NCBI RefSeq assembly: GCF_014855495.1
Contig: NZ_JACYFJ010000002.1
Span: 744,001-808,000, forward strand
Direction of reading: 5' to 3'
Length of the DNA: 64,000 nt
Source of the DNA: Euzebyella saccharophila
GTDB lineage: Bacteria; Bacteroidota; Bacteroidia; Flavobacteriales; Flavobacteriaceae
How positions within the stretch are numbered: position 1 is the first letter of the stretch; each line of letters opens with the position of its first letter. Under the pieces are notes generated by a model. That model had not been told where the DNA came from. It was given only the letters and a program-made list of their open reading frames with translations, and made no database searches. Shown piece by piece: positions 63,024 to 64,000 of the stretch. The position numbers and the translations under genes are program-made.

Positions 63024-63752
63024 TTAGGTCAAAAGATTACCATCTTCATCCCACTCGGCAATCACATTTCTCTTGCTATTATCTACACATTTGGCAATCC
63101 ATTCCGGATCATATTCAACACCGTGTTTCTTGAGAACATCATCTGGTACACCGTCCCAAACATTGGGTTGGTTTCCTTTGTAACCCAAATCTGCAATACC
63201 CACCTTGGAAGTATAGTATCCAGTTACGACCAAGTTTTTCATCAATGCGAAAAACTGAATCTGCAAAGGTTGATCATCTAAGGGCACTTCCATATCTTGA
63301 ATACAAATCTGGTCAAGTATCTCCTTCTGCTGATCTAAACTAGCCGATTTAAATTCCAATCCGTAATCGGTATTCGATTTATGGTCCAACCACATTAAAC
63401 CACCCAACAAGGTATTCTGCATCTGTGGCATATCTTTACCTATAAACTCAATAAATTCCGGCACATCTGCTTCTAACGGACCTCCATGTGGTTCTTTAGG
63501 TGGCAAAATAACCTCACTCAAAACAGCAATCGTTTCCATTTCATGTTCATTGAAAAGCTGTTCTTCCTTTAGCTTGGCATCCCTTTCTGCCTCCGCGGGC
63601 GTTCTACCATAATATTTGGTATCCGTACTAACCGCAGTTTCTCCTTCTACGGGTGCTGCTTCTCCCTTATCCGTTTTACAACTGTGAAATGCAAATGCAG
63701 AAGCACTAGCACCAAGAATCATTGTCTGTATACTCTTTCTTCTGTCCATCAT
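63024..63752 (-). CDS. gluconate 2-dehydrogenase subunit 3 family protein (Tat lipoprotein)
   Basis: The small partner of a GMC-type membrane dehydrogenase, about 243 residues. I chose ATG 63752 because it shares its first base with the TAA of the upstream gene and is followed at once by a Tat motif (DRRKSIQ) and a lipobox (FHSC). An ATG one codon later is equally good, while the longer frame has no signal. The body carries ETIAVLSEVILPPKEPHGGP, EFIEFIGKDMPQMQ and FFALMKNLVVTGYYTSKVG, typical of subunit 3. The Tat route suits export of a protein that folds with its flavin partner. Confidence 0.88.
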   Translation of the reverse strand: MMDRRKSIQTMILGASASAFAFHSCKTDKGEAAPVEGETAVSTDTKYYGRTPAEAERDAKLKEEQLFNEHEMETIAVLSEVILPPKEPHGGPLEADVPEFIEFIGKDMPQMQNTLLGGLMWLDHKSNTDYGLEFKSASLDQQKEILDQICIQDMEVPLDDQPLQIQFFALMKNLVVTGYYTSKVGIADLGYKGNQPNVWDGVPDDVLKKHGVEYDPEWIAKCVDNSKRNVIAEWDEDGNLLT

Positions 63753-64000
63753 TAGATATTTTGTTGTTTCAACTGTTCGATAATATAGTCCGATGCTCTC
63801 CAAGATAGTGCCAAAATGGTCCAAGTACAGTTCTTATCCGCTTGGGAAACAAAGGGTCCTGCATCTACAATAAATACATTGTCAACGTCATGTAATTGAT
63901 TGAATTTATTGGTAACCGAAGTTTTTGGATCATCCCCCATTCTAGTGGTACCTACTTCGTGAATTATCTCACCGGGCGCATGAAGACCATAGTCCCTGTC
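63752..64000 (-). CDS. GMC-family oxidoreductase, large subunit (partial, N-terminus beyond window)
   Basis: Only the last 82 residues are inside the window. They carry the C-terminal FAD-domain signature of GMC oxidoreductases: [18 protein letters not shown] (active-site His), [19 protein letters not shown] and [15 protein letters not shown]. It oxidises a sugar or alcohol group with FAD and works with the subunit 3 protein encoded immediately downstream (overlapping stop and start). Confidence 0.88.
   Translation of the reverse strand, partial: DRDYGLHAPGEIIHEVGTTRMGDDPKTSVTNKFNQLHDVDNVFIVDAGPFVSQADKNCTWTILALSWRASDYIIEQLKQQNI

Noticed and set aside
1-64000. CRISPR array, rRNA genes or insertion-sequence transposase
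   Set aside because: No regularly spaced repeats, rRNA signatures or transposase motifs were seen on either strand.

Overview
The window looks like chromosomal DNA from a marine member of the Flavobacteriaceae (Bacteroidota). The reasons are an AT-rich sequence with almost no Shine-Dalgarno sites, SusC/SusD outer-membrane pairs, a hybrid two-component regulator, a FecR/ECF pair, formylglycine sulfatases, many lipoprotein signals and a CTnDOT-type tyrosine recombinase. I cannot name the genus. All functions are read from sequence motifs; no database search was run.

Layout. (1) 1-9.2 kb is ordinary chromosome: two divergent AraC-type regulators, an orphan multi-PAS histidine kinase, small membrane proteins, an AI-2E-family permease and an MscS channel. 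(2) 9.2-56.5 kb appears to be one integrated genomic island of about 47.3 kb. It is bounded by a 14-bp direct repeat (9198-9211 and 56483-56496) that is the 3' end of tRNA-Pro(GGG). Just inside each end is a near-identical 24-bp tandem repeat that looks like an integrase arm site. A tyrosine recombinase lies at the tRNA end, and the probable original tRNA terminator is stranded beyond the far end. (3) 56.6-64 kb is chromosome again: an esterase, a VanX-like dipeptidase, two sulfatases, a secreted TIM-barrel isomerase and a GMC-type dehydrogenase pair cut by the window edge.

The island carries two nutrient-uptake loci. Locus A (9.7-25.2 kb) has an STN-containing SusC with its SusD, a FecR anti-sigma factor, a divergent ECF sigma factor, a PNGase F-like amidase, an FG-GAP/ASPIC protein and a vanadium haloperoxidase-fold protein. 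The SusC STN domain, FecR and the sigma factor form the usual trans-envelope signalling chain. The amidase points to glycoproteins as a target. Locus B (25.4-53.3 kb) is built around a run of 13 minus-strand genes. In transcription order they are SusC, SusD, DUF3823, GH43, sulfatase, mutarotase, GH43, Tm-1-like protein, PEP-hydrolase-like TIM barrel, cupin, azurin-tailed dehydrogenase, ThuA-like protein and cytochrome c-tailed dehydrogenase. A second minus-strand unit (GH2, GH43) and a divergent hybrid two-component regulator follow. A sulfated plant or algal polysaccharide containing arabinose and/or galactose is a reasonable guess at the substrate.

The mobile module looks decayed: the integrase reading frame breaks in an A6 tract, the ssb gene is truncated, and the DNA between them is non-coding. 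The island is therefore probably now fixed, unless the frameshift is a sequencing error. The most unusual features are the tRNA-bounded island, the PNGase F-like enzyme in an ECF-controlled locus, and a redox/Tm-1 module of unknown chemistry at the end of a polysaccharide operon.
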